DNA of 64,000 nucleotides from Trebonia sp963843745. GTDB lineage: Bacteria; Actinomycetota; Actinomycetes; Streptosporangiales; Streptosporangiaceae. How positions within the stretch are numbered: the stretch's first letter is position 1; the number at the start of each line of letters is the position of its first letter. Below the pieces are notes generated by a model. That model was not told where the DNA came from, made no database searches, and was given only the letters and a program-made list of their open reading frames with translations. Below, piece after piece: positions 31,493 to 40,505 of this stretch. Location: positions 62,001-126,000 of the forward strand of contig CAWJLP010000001.1 in NCBI GenBank assembly GCA_963843745.1, written 5' to 3'. The translations under genes and the position numbers were made by a program.

Positions 31493-33343
31493 TCAGCGGC
31501 CGGCGGCGTAGCCCTGCATGCCGCGGGGGTTGGCGGCGCCGTACAGCATCCCGCCGCGCCGGGCGACGGCGCTGATCCGGCCCAGCGACCACGGCGCGTG
31601 CACGTTGACCTCGTGCCCGCGGTCGCCCAGCTCGCCGATCGCTTCCTCCCCCACCCTTTCCTCGACGTCCAGTTCCGCCGGGTACGCCTCCCGCGGGTAG
31701 AACGAGGACGGCATGTGCCTGGAATGGAACGCCGGGAAGTCGATCGCCTGCTGCAGGTTCATCCCGAAGTGCACGTGGTTCAGGAAGAACCCGAGCGTCC
31801 ACTGGTCCTGCTGATCCCCGCCCGGCGTGCCGAACGCCACGTACGGCTCGCCGTCGCGCAGCGCCAGCGTCGGGCTCAGCGTGGTCCGCGGCCGCTTGCC
31901 CGGCGCGATCGTGGCGGGCAGCCCGGGGTCGAGAGCGAACATCTGCGCCCGCGTCCCGAGGCAGAACCCGAGCTCGGGGATGACCGGCGAGGATGACAGC
32001 CAGCCGCCGCTCGGCGTCGCGGTGACCACGTTGCCCCAGCGGTCCGCGACGTCGATGTGGCAGGTGTCGCCGCGCCGCGCCTGCGCGTGGATCGACCGGT
32101 TGAGCGGTTCCCCCGTCGCGGGGTCGATGCCGGGGTCGCCGCTGCCCCGGGCACCGCTCCTGCGGAGGGTGCCGTCTGGTCCTTTTATCCCGAACGGGCC
32201 CGTGGCGAATCCCGGCAGCTCCGGTTCTCTCCCCCCGGGCCGGCCGGGCAGCAGCTCCGTGCTCGCGGTGTCGCCGACGAGCTTGCGCCGCTCGTCGTTG
32301 TACGCGGCCGACAGCAGCTCGCCGAGTGGCACATCGGTGAAGTCGGGGTCGCCGTACCAGGCCTCGCGGTCCGCGAAGGCGAGCTTGGCGCATTCGGTCA
32401 CGGTGTGGATGTACTCCGCGCCGCCGGGCTCCATGGCTTCCAGGTCATAGCCCCGCAGCAGTGCCAGCTGCTGCAGGAACACCGGTCCCTGGCCCCACGG
32501 GCCGGTCTTGCAGACGGTCAGGCCCTGGTAGTCGTAGGTGACCGGCGCTTCCAGGCGGGCGTGCCAGGACGACAGGTCGTGCGCGGTGAGGAAACCGCGG
32601 TGCCGCTCCCCGGTGACGTCCATCACCTCGGTGGCCGCGAACTTGCCGATCGCCTCGGCGACGAACCCGCTGTACCAGGCGCGGCGCGCCGCCTCGAGCT
32701 GCGCTTCGCGGTCCGGGCCGGCCGCCTCCGCCGCGGCGAGGACCTTCTTGTACGTCTCGGCTAGCACCGGGTTGGCGAACCTGCTGCCCGGGGCGGGCAC
32801 TCCCCCGCCGGGCAGGTACACGCGGGCGGAGCTGGTCCAGTGCTCGCGGAACAGGTCGGCCACGCTCGCGATGGACCAGCTGATGCTCGGGATCAGGGCG
32901 AACCCGGATTCGGCGTAGCCGATCGCGTAGCCGAGCACGTCGCGCAGCGGGAGGGTGCCGTACTCGCGCAGCAGCAGCAGCCAGCCGCCGAACGCGCCGG
33001 GCACGCACGCCGCGAGCAGCCCGCTGCCGGGCACGAGGCCGAGCCCGAGCTCCCGGTAGGCGTCCAGGGTCGCTCCGGCCGGCGCGGTGCCCTGCCCGCA
33101 CACCACGAACGTCTCGCCGCGCCGGGTGTCGTAGCCGATCACCGGCACCTCGCCGCCGGGGCCGTTCAGGTGCGGCTCGACGACCTGCAGCACGAAGCCG
33201 GCGGCGGCCGCGGCGTCGAAGGCGTTGCCGCCCTTCTCCAGCACCGCCATCCCGGCCGCCGAGGCCAGCCAGTGCGTGGACGCCACCATGCCGAACGTGC
33301 CCGCGAGCTCTGGCCTGGTCGTGAACTCCGGGATCGTTGCCAT
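31493..33343 (-). CDS. ggt: Gamma-glutamyltransferase family protein
   Basis: A 616-residue N-terminal-nucleophile hydrolase. The early GMAVLEKGGNAFDAAAAAGF and LNGPGGEVPVIGYD segments are typical, and the autocleavage and nucleophile threonine is in RRGDTCHIDVADRWGN near residue 405. FGTPGGDQQDQWTLG and SPTLALRDG are further hallmarks. The enzyme cleaves gamma-glutamyl bonds such as in glutathione-like compounds; actinomycete homologues may act on other amides. No signal peptide is evident. ATG 33343 is preferred to GTG 33352. A 23-bp sequence inside (32185-32207) is identical to an intergenic repeat at 11048. Confidence 0.88.
   Translation of the reverse strand: MATIPEFTTRPELAGTFGMVASTHWLASAAGMAVLEKGGNAFDAAAAAGFVLQVVEPHLNGPGGEVPVIGYDTRRGETFVVCGQGTAPAGATLDAYRELGLGLVPGSGLLAACVPGAFGGWLLLLREYGTLPLRDVLGYAIGYAESGFALIPSISWSIASVADLFREHWTSSARVYLPGGGVPAPGSRFANPVLAETYKKVLAAAEAAGPDREAQLEAARRAWYSGFVAEAIGKFAATEVMDVTGERHRGFLTAHDLSSWHARLEAPVTYDYQGLTVCKTGPWGQGPVFLQQLALLRGYDLEAMEPGGAEYIHTVTECAKLAFADREAWYGDPDFTDVPLGELLSAAYNDERRKLVGDTASTELLPGRPGGREPELPGFATGPFGIKGPDGTLRRSGARGSGDPGIDPATGEPLNRSIHAQARRGDTCHIDVADRWGNVVTATPSGGWLSSSPVIPELGFCLGTRAQMFALDPGLPATIAPGKRPRTTLSPTLALRDGEPYVAFGTPGGDQQDQWTLGFFLNHVHFGMNLQQAIDFPAFHSRHMPSSFYPREAYPAELDVEERVGEEAIGELGDRGHEVNVHAPWSLGRISAVARRGGMLYGAANPRGMQGYAAGR
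32185..32207 (-). repeat. 23-bp dispersed repeat inside gamma-glutamyltransferase
   Basis: On the minus strand the bases are identical to 11048-11070. They encode the ATGPFGIK stretch in the linker before the cleavage site. Confidence 0.6.
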
Positions 33344-33367
33344 GCCAAACACTGTAACGTCTCACCC

Positions 33368-34900
33368 ATGAGCGACCTGGATCCACGGGTGCGCGCGGTC
33401 TGCGACCTGAACGTCGCCGAGGCGCGCGAGTACGGCGGGCGGCACGAGTACGACGGCATCCCCCAGGACCTGTCGCCGGCCGGGGTGACGGCCGGGCTCG
33501 CCAAGCTGGAGGCGGCGCGGAAGGCCGGCCCCGCGCAGCCCGACCCGCACAACGAGGCGCACTTGCGCGCGGCCGAGGATTATCGCCGGGTGATATTCGC
33601 CGACCTCGAGCTGCACCGGCGCAACCCGCTATTCCACCTGGCCGAGCTCGACCTGGCGTGCTACGACAAGGACTATGCGCCCGCCGCCGAACGGGACGCG
33701 GCTCGCACCGCGCACCTGGCGGCCTGGCCCCGGGTGATCGACGCGGCGATCTCGTCGCTCGACCAGGTCAGCGCTCCCGTCGCCGAGGCGCTGCTCGGCG
33801 GCATCAAGGGACTGGCCGCGGGTATCCCCGCGGACGCCGACCCCGGCGCGCGGGAGGCGGCGCTCGCCGCGCACGCCCGGCTCGTCGCGCACGTGTCGGA
33901 GGCGGCGTCGTCGGGCTCGCCGGACGCCGCGCTGGGGTCCGCGGGGCTCACCGCGCTGCTCCGCAGCGCCGAGGCGACCGACGTCGACCTGGGCGAGCTC
34001 GCGCGGCGGGCGGACGCGGAACGGGACCGGCTGACCGAGCGGCTCACCGAGTCGTGCGCCGCGGTCGACGCGAGCCTGCCGCCGCTGGACGTGGCCCGCG
34101 AGCTCGTGAAGGACCATCCGGACAGCGCCGGGGTGCTCACCGCGGCGCGGGACTGGACGGCGCGGGCCATCGACTTCACCCGCGAGCGGGACCTGATGCC
34201 GGTGAACGACGGCGTGTGCCTGGTCGGCGAGGCGCCCGAGTCACGCCGCTGGGCGATGGCGATGATCTCCACCAACGCGCCCGCCGAGCCGGACGCGCCG
34301 TCCTGGTACTGGATCACCCCGCCGGATCCGTCCTGGCCGGCGGCGCAGGCCGAGGAATGGCTCGAGGTGTTCAGCGCGACCACGCTGCCGGCCATCACCG
34401 TGCACGAGGTGGCGCCGGGGCACTTCTCGCACCACCAGGCGCTGCGCCGCGCGGCCGGCGACGTGCGGCGGACGCTGTTCTCTGACGCGTTCGTGGAGGG
34501 CTGGGCGCACTACGCCGAGGAACTGTCGGTCGAGGAGGGGTTCGTCGCCGACGACCCGCGGTTCGCCATCGGGGTGTGGCTGGAGGCCCTCGTCCGGGTG
34601 ACCCGGCTGGCCTGCGCGCTCGGCGTGCACACCGCCGGGTGGACGGTCGAGGAGGCGGCCGCGCGGTTCGCGGCGGACACCCACCTGACGGGTGAGGCCG
34701 CGCTGTCGGAGGCGCGGCGGGCGACGTTCGACCCGACCTACGGCCGGTACACCTGGGGCAAGCTGGAGATCATGCGCAAGCGCGAGCAGGCCCGCGCCGC
34801 GTGGGGCGCGGGGTTCACGCTGAAGCGCTTCCACAGCGCGCTGCTGGCGCTCGGCTCGCCCCCGCTCGGCCTGCTCGGCACCGCGATCGAGCGCGGGTAA
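33368..34900 (+). CDS. DUF885 family metallohydrolase-like protein
   Basis: A 510-residue mostly helical protein. HEVAPGHFSHHQ near residue 348 is the HExxH-like zinc motif of DUF885, and DAFVEGWAHYAEELSVEEG follows at about 380 with the third ligand glutamate. The ending YTWGKLEIMRKRE is also typical. DUF885 proteins are thought to be carboxypeptidase-like; the substrate is unknown. ATG 33368 is used although the frame is open far upstream. It is divergent from the gamma-glutamyltransferase with only 24 bases between starts. Confidence 0.85.
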   Translation: MSDLDPRVRAVCDLNVAEAREYGGRHEYDGIPQDLSPAGVTAGLAKLEAARKAGPAQPDPHNEAHLRAAEDYRRVIFADLELHRRNPLFHLAELDLACYDKDYAPAAERDAARTAHLAAWPRVIDAAISSLDQVSAPVAEALLGGIKGLAAGIPADADPGAREAALAAHARLVAHVSEAASSGSPDAALGSAGLTALLRSAEATDVDLGELARRADAERDRLTERLTESCAAVDASLPPLDVARELVKDHPDSAGVLTAARDWTARAIDFTRERDLMPVNDGVCLVGEAPESRRWAMAMISTNAPAEPDAPSWYWITPPDPSWPAAQAEEWLEVFSATTLPAITVHEVAPGHFSHHQALRRAAGDVRRTLFSDAFVEGWAHYAEELSVEEGFVADDPRFAIGVWLEALVRVTRLACALGVHTAGWTVEEAAARFAADTHLTGEAALSEARRATFDPTYGRYTWGKLEIMRKREQARAAWGAGFTLKRFHSALLALGSPPLGLLGTAIERG

Positions 34901-34904
34901 GGGT

Positions 34905-35384
34905 CTAGTCTCGCGGTCGCGGCCGTTCCTTGATCCCGGCCGCGAGCAGGTCCATCACCTCCGCGATGCGGACCGCGCGCAGGTCAGGGCGGCGGGTCGT
35001 CGCGTTGATCCAGCGGAGATACGCCTTGCGGTAGAACTGCGCCAACGTGTCCCAGAACGTGCTGGCGGCGGGATTGGCAGCTAGCGCGGCGGCGATGTCT
35101 TCGGCGAGATCGCCGCGCTGCGGGCCTTCCGGGGCAAGCTCGACGGCCACGTCCGTGTCGGTCGAGATGTCGGCATCGCACATCCACATCGAGGTCAGCG
35201 TGAAGACCCAGCCGCGATCGCCCGGCGCGATCGACCCGCGGACCTTCTGGCCGTCGATCGTGCCGCCCACGAGGTGCTCGGACTTGGCGCCCCACGCCTC
35301 ATCCGGGTCGAACGGGGCAACGATGATCCCGCGGCCGCGGGGCCCCAGGTCCACGCGGGCGGTGAACCGCTGGACGCGCGTCAT
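34905..35384 (-). CDS. YdeI/OmpD-associated family protein with DUF1905
   Basis: A 159-residue protein. The N-terminal 85 residues match DUF1905 (FTARVDLGPRGRGIIVAPFD, VRGSIAPGDRGWVFTL) and the rest a YdeI-like helical domain (LAANPAASTFWDTLAQFYRKAYLRWINATTR). Relatives are described only as bacteriocin-protection-like; a function here is not known. The ATG overlaps the stop of the upstream VOC gene, so they form a two-gene operon. Confidence 0.8.
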   Translation of the reverse strand: MTRVQRFTARVDLGPRGRGIIVAPFDPDEAWGAKSEHLVGGTIDGQKVRGSIAPGDRGWVFTLTSMWMCDADISTDTDVAVELAPEGPQRGDLAEDIAAALAANPAASTFWDTLAQFYRKAYLRWINATTRRPDLRAVRIAEVMDLLAAGIKERPRPRD

Positions 35385-35833
35385 GCGGGCGACTCCTCCG
35401 GTGGCCAGCTCCGGCTGCGCATCGAATCGTCGATCGGGCTCATCAGGCCGACGTCGTTGCCGCTGGGGTCGGCCACGATGGCATACCTGCCGCCCCAGAA
35501 CGCGTCGAAAGGCGGCTGCCGCCCCTGGTATCCCGCGGCGGTCAGCTCCGCGTAGGCCGCGTCGACCGCCTCCCGTGACGGCAGGGAAAACCCAATGACG
35601 ACCCTGGCGCCCCGGCCGCTCGCGGGGTCAGCCCGGACTCCCGCGTGCCACAGCCGGGCGGACTCCGTCGTGTCCAGTTCAAGACTGACCCCGCCCGGCA
35701 GGCTCAGCTCCGCGTGCGGCCCGCCCTCCTCATCGGCCGTCGCCAGCCCGAGCCGCCGGTAGAAGTCCAGGCTGGCGGCCATGTCCTCGACCAGCAGGTT
35801 CAGCTGAGCAAGCTTCGGCGGTTGTCCGCTCAT
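35381..35833 (-). CDS. VOC family protein
   Basis: A 150-residue vicinal-oxygen-chelate protein, beginning KLAQLNLLVEDMAASLDFYRRLGL and ending AIVADPSGNDVGLMSP. Metal ligands expected at the first strand are absent (Asn in place of His), so it may bind rather than convert a small molecule. It is coupled to the YdeI-like gene. Confidence 0.8.
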   Translation of the reverse strand: MSGQPPKLAQLNLLVEDMAASLDFYRRLGLATADEEGGPHAELSLPGGVSLELDTTESARLWHAGVRADPASGRGARVVIGFSLPSREAVDAAYAELTAAGYQGRQPPFDAFWGGRYAIVADPSGNDVGLMSPIDDSMRSRSWPPEESPA

Positions 35834-35857
35834 GGCGGCAGTCTCCCACGTGGATCT

Positions 35858-37951
35858 CTAGGCGTCGTAGACGGTGGGCCGGGTGGTGTAGCTGCGCCCC
35901 GATGGCGTGGTCCAGCGCATGACTCCGGGTTCTGGCTGCTCGAGCTTCCAGCCGGGGGCTTGTTTCACGCGGTGGTGGCGTCGGCAGGGCGGGGCGATGT
36001 TGCATTCGTCGGTCGGCCCGTCGGGGTAGGCGACGGTGTGGTCGAGGTCGTTGTGGTAGGCGTGCGCGCCGCAGCCGGGCGCGGGGCAGGTGGCGGTGCG
36101 GGCCCGGATGAGGTGCCCGAGCTTGCGGCTGGGGACGTAGCGGTCCTCGGCGTTGCGGTGGTCGCAGCTGCCCTTGGCGATCGGGGTGAAGGTGATGTTC
36201 AGGCCGTGCAGGAAGTCCGCGAGCGCCGCGGCCTGCTGTTGGTCGGGTCCGTCCCGGTTTCGTGCTGCGCTGGCCGGCGGCGGTATCCAGGGGTGGGGGC
36301 CGCGGGCGCAGCCGTGCGCGACCGCGGTGCCGTCGGGCCCGAGGAGGGTGAAGCACCAGCGGGTGCGGGGATGGGCGGAGGCGGCCTGGACCAGGCGGCG
36401 GGTGTCGTCGGGGTCGGTCAGTCCCCAGCTGCCGGCCTCGCCGGGGGCGGAGGACCAGCCGAAGATATTGCCTGCGGGAACGGTGAGGTTGATCAGCGCC
36501 GGGAACGGCGCGGGCGGCCCGGCCGGGGTGGCGGGAGCATCGTCCGGGTGGTCGTCGTCTTCGGTGGTGCCGCGGCGTTCGTGCTGCCATTCGGGCCTGT
36601 CGGGGCAGCCGTCCCAGCTGGCATCATCGCCGTCGCCATCGCCATCGCCATCGCCATCGCCGTCGCCGGCGCCTGTGCCGCGGGGGCCGCCTGTCTGGCC
36701 GTCGCCGCTGCCGCCCGCGGTGCGACCGGGCTCGCTCCCGGGCGGCGGGCTCTGGTCGCGGCGGCCGCCGGTGCTGCCGTTAGCTGCGTCCGCGTCGCCG
36801 CGGGGCTGCCCGCCACCTTGCGGGCCGGCCCGGCGGCTGTCCGGCGCGGCATCGTCAGCGGGCCCGGGGCCGGCAAGGCGGTCCAGCGGGTGGCGGCCCT
36901 GGGTCAGGTCGTTGAACGCCAGCACCCGCAGCTGCTGCAGGGTGCCGGGCAGCCCGCCCTTGCGCAGCGCGACCGCCAGCGCGTCGATGTGCGCCTTTGA
37001 TGCGAGTGCGTCCTCGATGGCCAGCTCGCGAGCGGACAGGAACGCGTTGCCGGACTCCTCCCGCCCGGCCACCACCCGCTGCCGGTCCCGCCGCGCCTCG
37101 TCCTTGCCGCGCTTGAACGCCTCGGGGTCGAGTTTCATCGCTACCGCGGTGGCCTTGTGGGCCAGCTGGTCATAGCGCAGCCCCGGCGCCAGGCCGGCCA
37201 GCAGCTCATCGGCGTGGGCGGCGTCGGCAGCAGACAGGCACCGGGTGGGCCGCCAGATGAGCCGGGCCCGGTAGCCGTCGATCAGCCCGGCGCCGAGGGC
37301 GGCCCAGGTGCGGGGCAGCCGGGCTGGCAGGTCGAGGGCCATGTCCATCATGTCCTGGGCGGCCCCGGAGGAGGTGACCAGTTCGTAGCCGAGCTCGGCG
37401 TCCGGGAACTCGCCGTCCCGGCAGCCGCGCGGCACCCCGCGGGCCTTGGCGTCCGCCAGCTGGGCGTCGCGGCGGCGGGTGAACTCCGCGACCGCGCGCA
37501 GCCGCAGGTACTCCGCCCGCGCCGCCAGCCGGCCCGCCGCCGACATCGCGCCGAGCACCTGGTTGTCGGTCAGCCGGCCCAGGTCTCCGGCAGCCTGCTC
37601 GGTCAAAGCGGCCAGCACCGGACCGGGCCGCATCGCGTCCGCGGACCGGTCCTGGGCGAACACCTCGCCGCCGAGCCCGTCCGGGCCCACCATCGCCGCC
37701 AGCTCGGCAAGGTCCACATCGGCGGCGTCGCCGAGGCCGATCGTCGCGGCCGGTCCCTCGATCTCCCATTCCTCGGGGATCCGGGCCCGGCCCGCGTCCA
37801 GGTCCGCGATGTAGGCGGCCATCTCCGCGTCGCCGTCCCAGTCATCCTCCGGCAGCCCGGCCGGCATGCCTGCTACCTCGTCCCGCGCCGGACCGACGGG
37901 CGGCGGCTGCTCGCCGTCTGGCCCGGGACCGGGGAACGAGGCTTCGGACAC
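35858..37951 (-). CDS. DUF222 / HNH endonuclease (13E12 repeat family)
   Basis: A 697-residue protein. DUF222 spans about residues 85-340, with VLGAMSAAGRLAARAEYLRLRAVAEF and GYRARLIWRPTRCLSAADAAHADELL. A long acidic linker (about 385-500) contains seven Gly-Asp repeats. The HNH nuclease lies near the C-terminus: CPAPGCGAHAYHNDLDHTVAY, then DECNIAPPCRRHHRVKQ. These genes are multicopy in many actinobacteria and may be mobile or linked to DNA repair. GTG 37951 is chosen because GGAG lies seven bases upstream; the frame itself extends to 38080. Confidence 0.87.
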   Translation of the reverse strand: MSEASFPGPGPDGEQPPPVGPARDEVAGMPAGLPEDDWDGDAEMAAYIADLDAGRARIPEEWEIEGPAATIGLGDAADVDLAELAAMVGPDGLGGEVFAQDRSADAMRPGPVLAALTEQAAGDLGRLTDNQVLGAMSAAGRLAARAEYLRLRAVAEFTRRRDAQLADAKARGVPRGCRDGEFPDAELGYELVTSSGAAQDMMDMALDLPARLPRTWAALGAGLIDGYRARLIWRPTRCLSAADAAHADELLAGLAPGLRYDQLAHKATAVAMKLDPEAFKRGKDEARRDRQRVVAGREESGNAFLSARELAIEDALASKAHIDALAVALRKGGLPGTLQQLRVLAFNDLTQGRHPLDRLAGPGPADDAAPDSRRAGPQGGGQPRGDADAANGSTGGRRDQSPPPGSEPGRTAGGSGDGQTGGPRGTGAGDGDGDGDGDGDGDDASWDGCPDRPEWQHERRGTTEDDDHPDDAPATPAGPPAPFPALINLTVPAGNIFGWSSAPGEAGSWGLTDPDDTRRLVQAASAHPRTRWCFTLLGPDGTAVAHGCARGPHPWIPPPASAARNRDGPDQQQAAALADFLHGLNITFTPIAKGSCDHRNAEDRYVPSRKLGHLIRARTATCPAPGCGAHAYHNDLDHTVAYPDGPTDECNIAPPCRRHHRVKQAPGWKLEQPEPGVMRWTTPSGRSYTTRPTVYDA
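36626..36668. repeat. Hexanucleotide repeat coding for Gly-Asp run
   Basis: ATCGCC-type hexamers repeat about seven times in the DUF222/HNH linker. The period keeps the frame, so length can vary without breaking the protein. Confidence 0.7.
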
Positions 37952-38070
37952 GACGCCACTCCGTTCGAATGAGCTTTTCTTATATGAACACTTTATCGAG
38001 AAGGTCTGACATTCGAGGCCTCTCGGCGCGGCTGTCGGCAAGATTTTCCGCGCTGTGATAGTCAGGTGCC

Positions 38071-38523
38071 GTGCTGACACCGATCCTGGCGACCGATGAT
38101 CCGTATGAGGCCGCCGCGGTCTTCGTTAAGGCGGGGTGGTCGCTGGTCTTCCAGACGCCGCGGGACTCTGGCGATCCGCTCGCCTGCGTCGCGCGGGCTG
38201 GCGCCCAGCTCATGCTCGGCACGTCAGTGCCAGAATTCCTGCCTCCCGAAAGCCGGGCGCATAAGGGCGCCGGGGTGGAGTTCCACGTCACCGTGCCCGA
38301 CGCGGACATCGGCGCGGTCTACGAGGCGCACCGGCGGCACGCCGACTCGGTCACCGCACTCGCCGACCAGCCATGGGGTGAACGGGCGTTCCACGCGGTT
38401 CTGCTTGGCTACCGGTACCTGATTGCCGCGGGAGGCGGAGTTCAGCCTTGGGCGGGAGCTAGGTCCACCCCGAATTCGGGACCTAGAGCCATCGACCCGG
38501 GCGGGGGCGGACCGCAAGACTAA
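38071..38523 (+). CDS. Glyoxalase/bleomycin-resistance-like (VOC) protein
   Basis: A 150-residue protein; the first 120 residues are one VOC module (MLTPILATDDPYEAAAVFVKAG at the start, GVEFHVTVPDADIGAVYEA in the middle, WGERAFHAVLLGYRYLIA at the end). It lacks a clear full metal set. The last 30 residues, past the fold, are Gly/Pro-rich and cover a hairpin, so the natural protein may be shorter than the open frame. GTG 38071 is the start. Its stop overlaps the next gene's ATG. Confidence 0.72.
   Translation: MLTPILATDDPYEAAAVFVKAGWSLVFQTPRDSGDPLACVARAGAQLMLGTSVPEFLPPESRAHKGAGVEFHVTVPDADIGAVYEAHRRHADSVTALADQPWGERAFHAVLLGYRYLIAAGGGVQPWAGARSTPNSGPRAIDPGGGGPQD
38459..38486 (+). other. Hairpin inside the tail of the VOC gene
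   Basis: CTAGGTCC and GGACCTAG flank the inner palindrome CCCGAATTCGGG. It lies 37 bases before the next gene's ATG and could modulate transcription into it. Confidence 0.35.
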
Positions 38524-39788
38524 TGCCCATGGTTGCCGTGGCTGTTGGCCTGGACCAGCCAGCGTCGCCTCCCGCGCCCCCCGGCCTGCTGGGGCGCCTT
38601 GAACGTACCGCGTCACCCCGCGCGCGCGTCCTGCTCGTCGCGCTGAACCTCGCGGTCGTCGCGGTCTACGTGCTGTCCGTTACAGGGCACGGGGTTGGCT
38701 TCGGCCGGTACCGGATCGACCTCGATGTCTACCGGATCGGCAGCCAGGTGTGGCTGCGGCACGGGAATCTGTACGGGATCTTGCCGCTGACGAGCAGCGG
38801 CGTGCGGCTCCCGTTCAGCTACCCCCCGATCGCCGCCGTGGCGCTGTCGCCGCTCTCGCTCATGCCGATGGCCGCCGCGGGGACGTTGCTCACGCTCGCC
38901 AGCGTCGCGCTGACCGCGGTGGTGCTGCGGCTGTTCCTCCGGTACGGCGCAGGGGCCGGATCGTGGTGGCTGGTTGGGTGGCTGCTGCCGGTAGCGCTGT
39001 TGCTCGAACCGGTGCGGAACACGCTGAACTACGGTCAGGTCAACGTCCTGCTGATGGCGCTGGTCGCGGCGGACTGCCTGCTCCCTGGCACGCGTTGGCC
39101 GCGCGGCGCGCTCGTCGGACTCGCCGCCGCGGTGAAGCTGACCCCCGCGGCGTTCGTGTTGTTCTTCCTGTGCCGCGGCGACCGGCGGGCCGCCGGGACG
39201 TCCGCTGTCTCGTTCGCGGCCTGCACCGCGGTCGGCTTCGCGCTGAACTGGCACGATTCGGTGCGGTACTGGACGTCTGTCGTCGTCCAGACCGGCAGGC
39301 CAGGGAGCCCGCTGTTCTGCGCCAACCAGTCGATCCAGGCTGTCCTCGCCCGCGCCGGGCTCGATCCGCGCACGCCGGGCGGGACGGCCGCCTGGCTGGC
39401 TGCCTCCGCCGTGGTCCTCGTCCTGGCCTGGTACGGCATGCGGCGGGCCAGCGCCACGTCCGACGTCGCGTGGGCGCTGTCGCTGAACGCCTTCGCCGCG
39501 CTGCTAATATCGCCGATCTCCTGGTCACACCACTGGGTGTGGGCCGCGCCCGCGCTGCTGCTCCTCGCGGTCCGCGGCCTCCAGGACAAGAACCGGGCCC
39601 TGCTGGCGGCCGCGCTCGCCGGGCTCGCCGTCTTCGCTGCCGCGCCGCAGTGGTGGTTCCCACACACGGTGAACCGCGAGGCTCACTGGGCCGCATGGGA
39701 GCAGGTCATCGGCGGTTCCTACGTGATCCTCGCCGCCGTCATCCTGCTGATCTCGGCGCGCCGTAACCCGGTGGCGCGCCAGCGGTAG
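38523..39788 (+). CDS. GT87 (DUF2029) polyprenyl-phosphate mannosyltransferase-like membrane protein
   Basis: A 421-residue protein with about ten membrane segments. The first extracytoplasmic loop holds RIDLDVYRIGSQVWL, with the Asp pair expected of GT-C enzymes, and the hydrophobic LPFSYPPIAAVAL, ALVAAVKLTPAAFVLFFLCRG-like and LLISPISWSHHWVW segments match alpha-mannosyltransferases of the GT87 family. These use polyprenyl-phosphomannose to extend wall lipoglycans. Its 3' end overlaps the convergent regulator remnant by 70 bases. Confidence 0.83.
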   Translation: MPMVAVAVGLDQPASPPAPPGLLGRLERTASPRARVLLVALNLAVVAVYVLSVTGHGVGFGRYRIDLDVYRIGSQVWLRHGNLYGILPLTSSGVRLPFSYPPIAAVALSPLSLMPMAAAGTLLTLASVALTAVVLRLFLRYGAGAGSWWLVGWLLPVALLLEPVRNTLNYGQVNVLLMALVAADCLLPGTRWPRGALVGLAAAVKLTPAAFVLFFLCRGDRRAAGTSAVSFAACTAVGFALNWHDSVRYWTSVVVQTGRPGSPLFCANQSIQAVLARAGLDPRTPGGTAAWLAASAVVLVLAWYGMRRASATSDVAWALSLNAFAALLISPISWSHHWVWAAPALLLLAVRGLQDKNRALLAAALAGLAVFAAAPQWWFPHTVNREAHWAAWEQVIGGSYVILAAVILLISARRNPVARQR

Positions 39789-40243
39789 CCATGCTCGGGC
39801 CTGCCGCCGCTCCCGTACCGCAGCCGGATCTCCACCCGGCCCAGCTCGTGCAGGTGGCTCAGGTAGCGCTGCGCGGTGGCACGGCTCATGCCGGTGCGCT
39901 CGGCCACCTCGGCGGCGGACAGGTCGTCGGTGGTCTGGCTGAGCAGTTGTTCCACCGCTTCCAGGGTGTGCACCGAATGGCCCTTCGCGGCCGACAGCTG
40001 GTCCGGGGGGCGCAGCGCGCCGAACACCCGGTCGACGTTGCGCTGGTCGGCGTCCCGCAGCGCGCCAAGACGGGTCCGCATCTGGGCGTACGACAGCAGC
40101 TTGTCCCGTAGCACCGGGAAGCCGAACGGCTTCAGCAGGTAGTGCAGCGCGCCGCCCTGCATGGCGACCCGGACGGTCTCGGCGTCCTTCGCCGCTGTGA
40201 TCACGATCACGTCCACCGGCGGGTGTCCCGCGCGGAGCCTGCC
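39719..40243 (-). pseudogene. CitB/DcuR-type response regulator, N-terminal half missing
   Basis: From about 40243 down to the stop at 39719 the sequence follows a CitB-family regulator: VDVIVITAAKDAETVRVAMQGGALHYLLKPFGFPVLRDKL is the last third of a receiver domain with its conserved Lys, and MSRATAQRYLSHLHELGRVEIRLRYGSGGRPEHGYRW is the DNA-binding end. The phosphoacceptor Asp and the first about 75 residues are absent. Upstream codons in the same frame belong to the antisense of a different truncated gene, so this is a remnant. A literal open frame continues to 40450. Confidence 0.72.
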
Positions 40244-40472
40244 GCCGAGCTTCGTCAGCAACGCGCTGGTCACCAAGGCGACGTACATCTCGACCCTGGC
40301 CACGGACAAGACCCAGTTCCTGCCGGACGGCATGATGCCGTCCGATGGGCCAGGGATCATCCTCAACATCAGCAAGCTGGCCGGCATCGTCACCGGACCG
40401 ATTGACCTGGGCACCACGTACACGAACTCGTTCGTGACCGACGCCAACAAGACCCTGGGCTACTCGGGGTGA
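40244..40472 (+). pseudogene. C-terminal remnant of an ABC transporter substrate-binding protein
   Basis: The frame reads NALVTKATYISTLATDKTQFL, then DGPGIILNISKLAG and ends TDANKTLGYSG with a stop at 40472. This looks like the last 70 residues of an NMT1/SsuA/TauA-type periplasmic binding protein. No start, signal peptide or N-terminal domain is present; the sequence upstream is the antisense of the truncated regulator. Family assignment is moderate because so little remains. Confidence 0.55.
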
Positions 40473-40505
40473 TGCCGTGCTCTTCGCGCGCTATAGCCTT
40501 AGGGC

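Noticed and set aside
31155..31511. Collagen-like Gly-X-Y protein on the plus strand
   Set aside because: The triplets come from the 18-bp tandem repeat; the rest of the frame is antisense to the ABC ATPase and there is no ribosome site.
35645..37000. Plus-strand protein of 451 residues
   Set aside because: It is entirely antisense to the VOC and DUF222/HNH genes and has no recognisable domain.
35858..37951. Homing or phage-defence nuclease system
   Set aside because: The DUF222/HNH protein stands alone with no partner defence genes; multicopy 13E12-type genes are the simpler reading.
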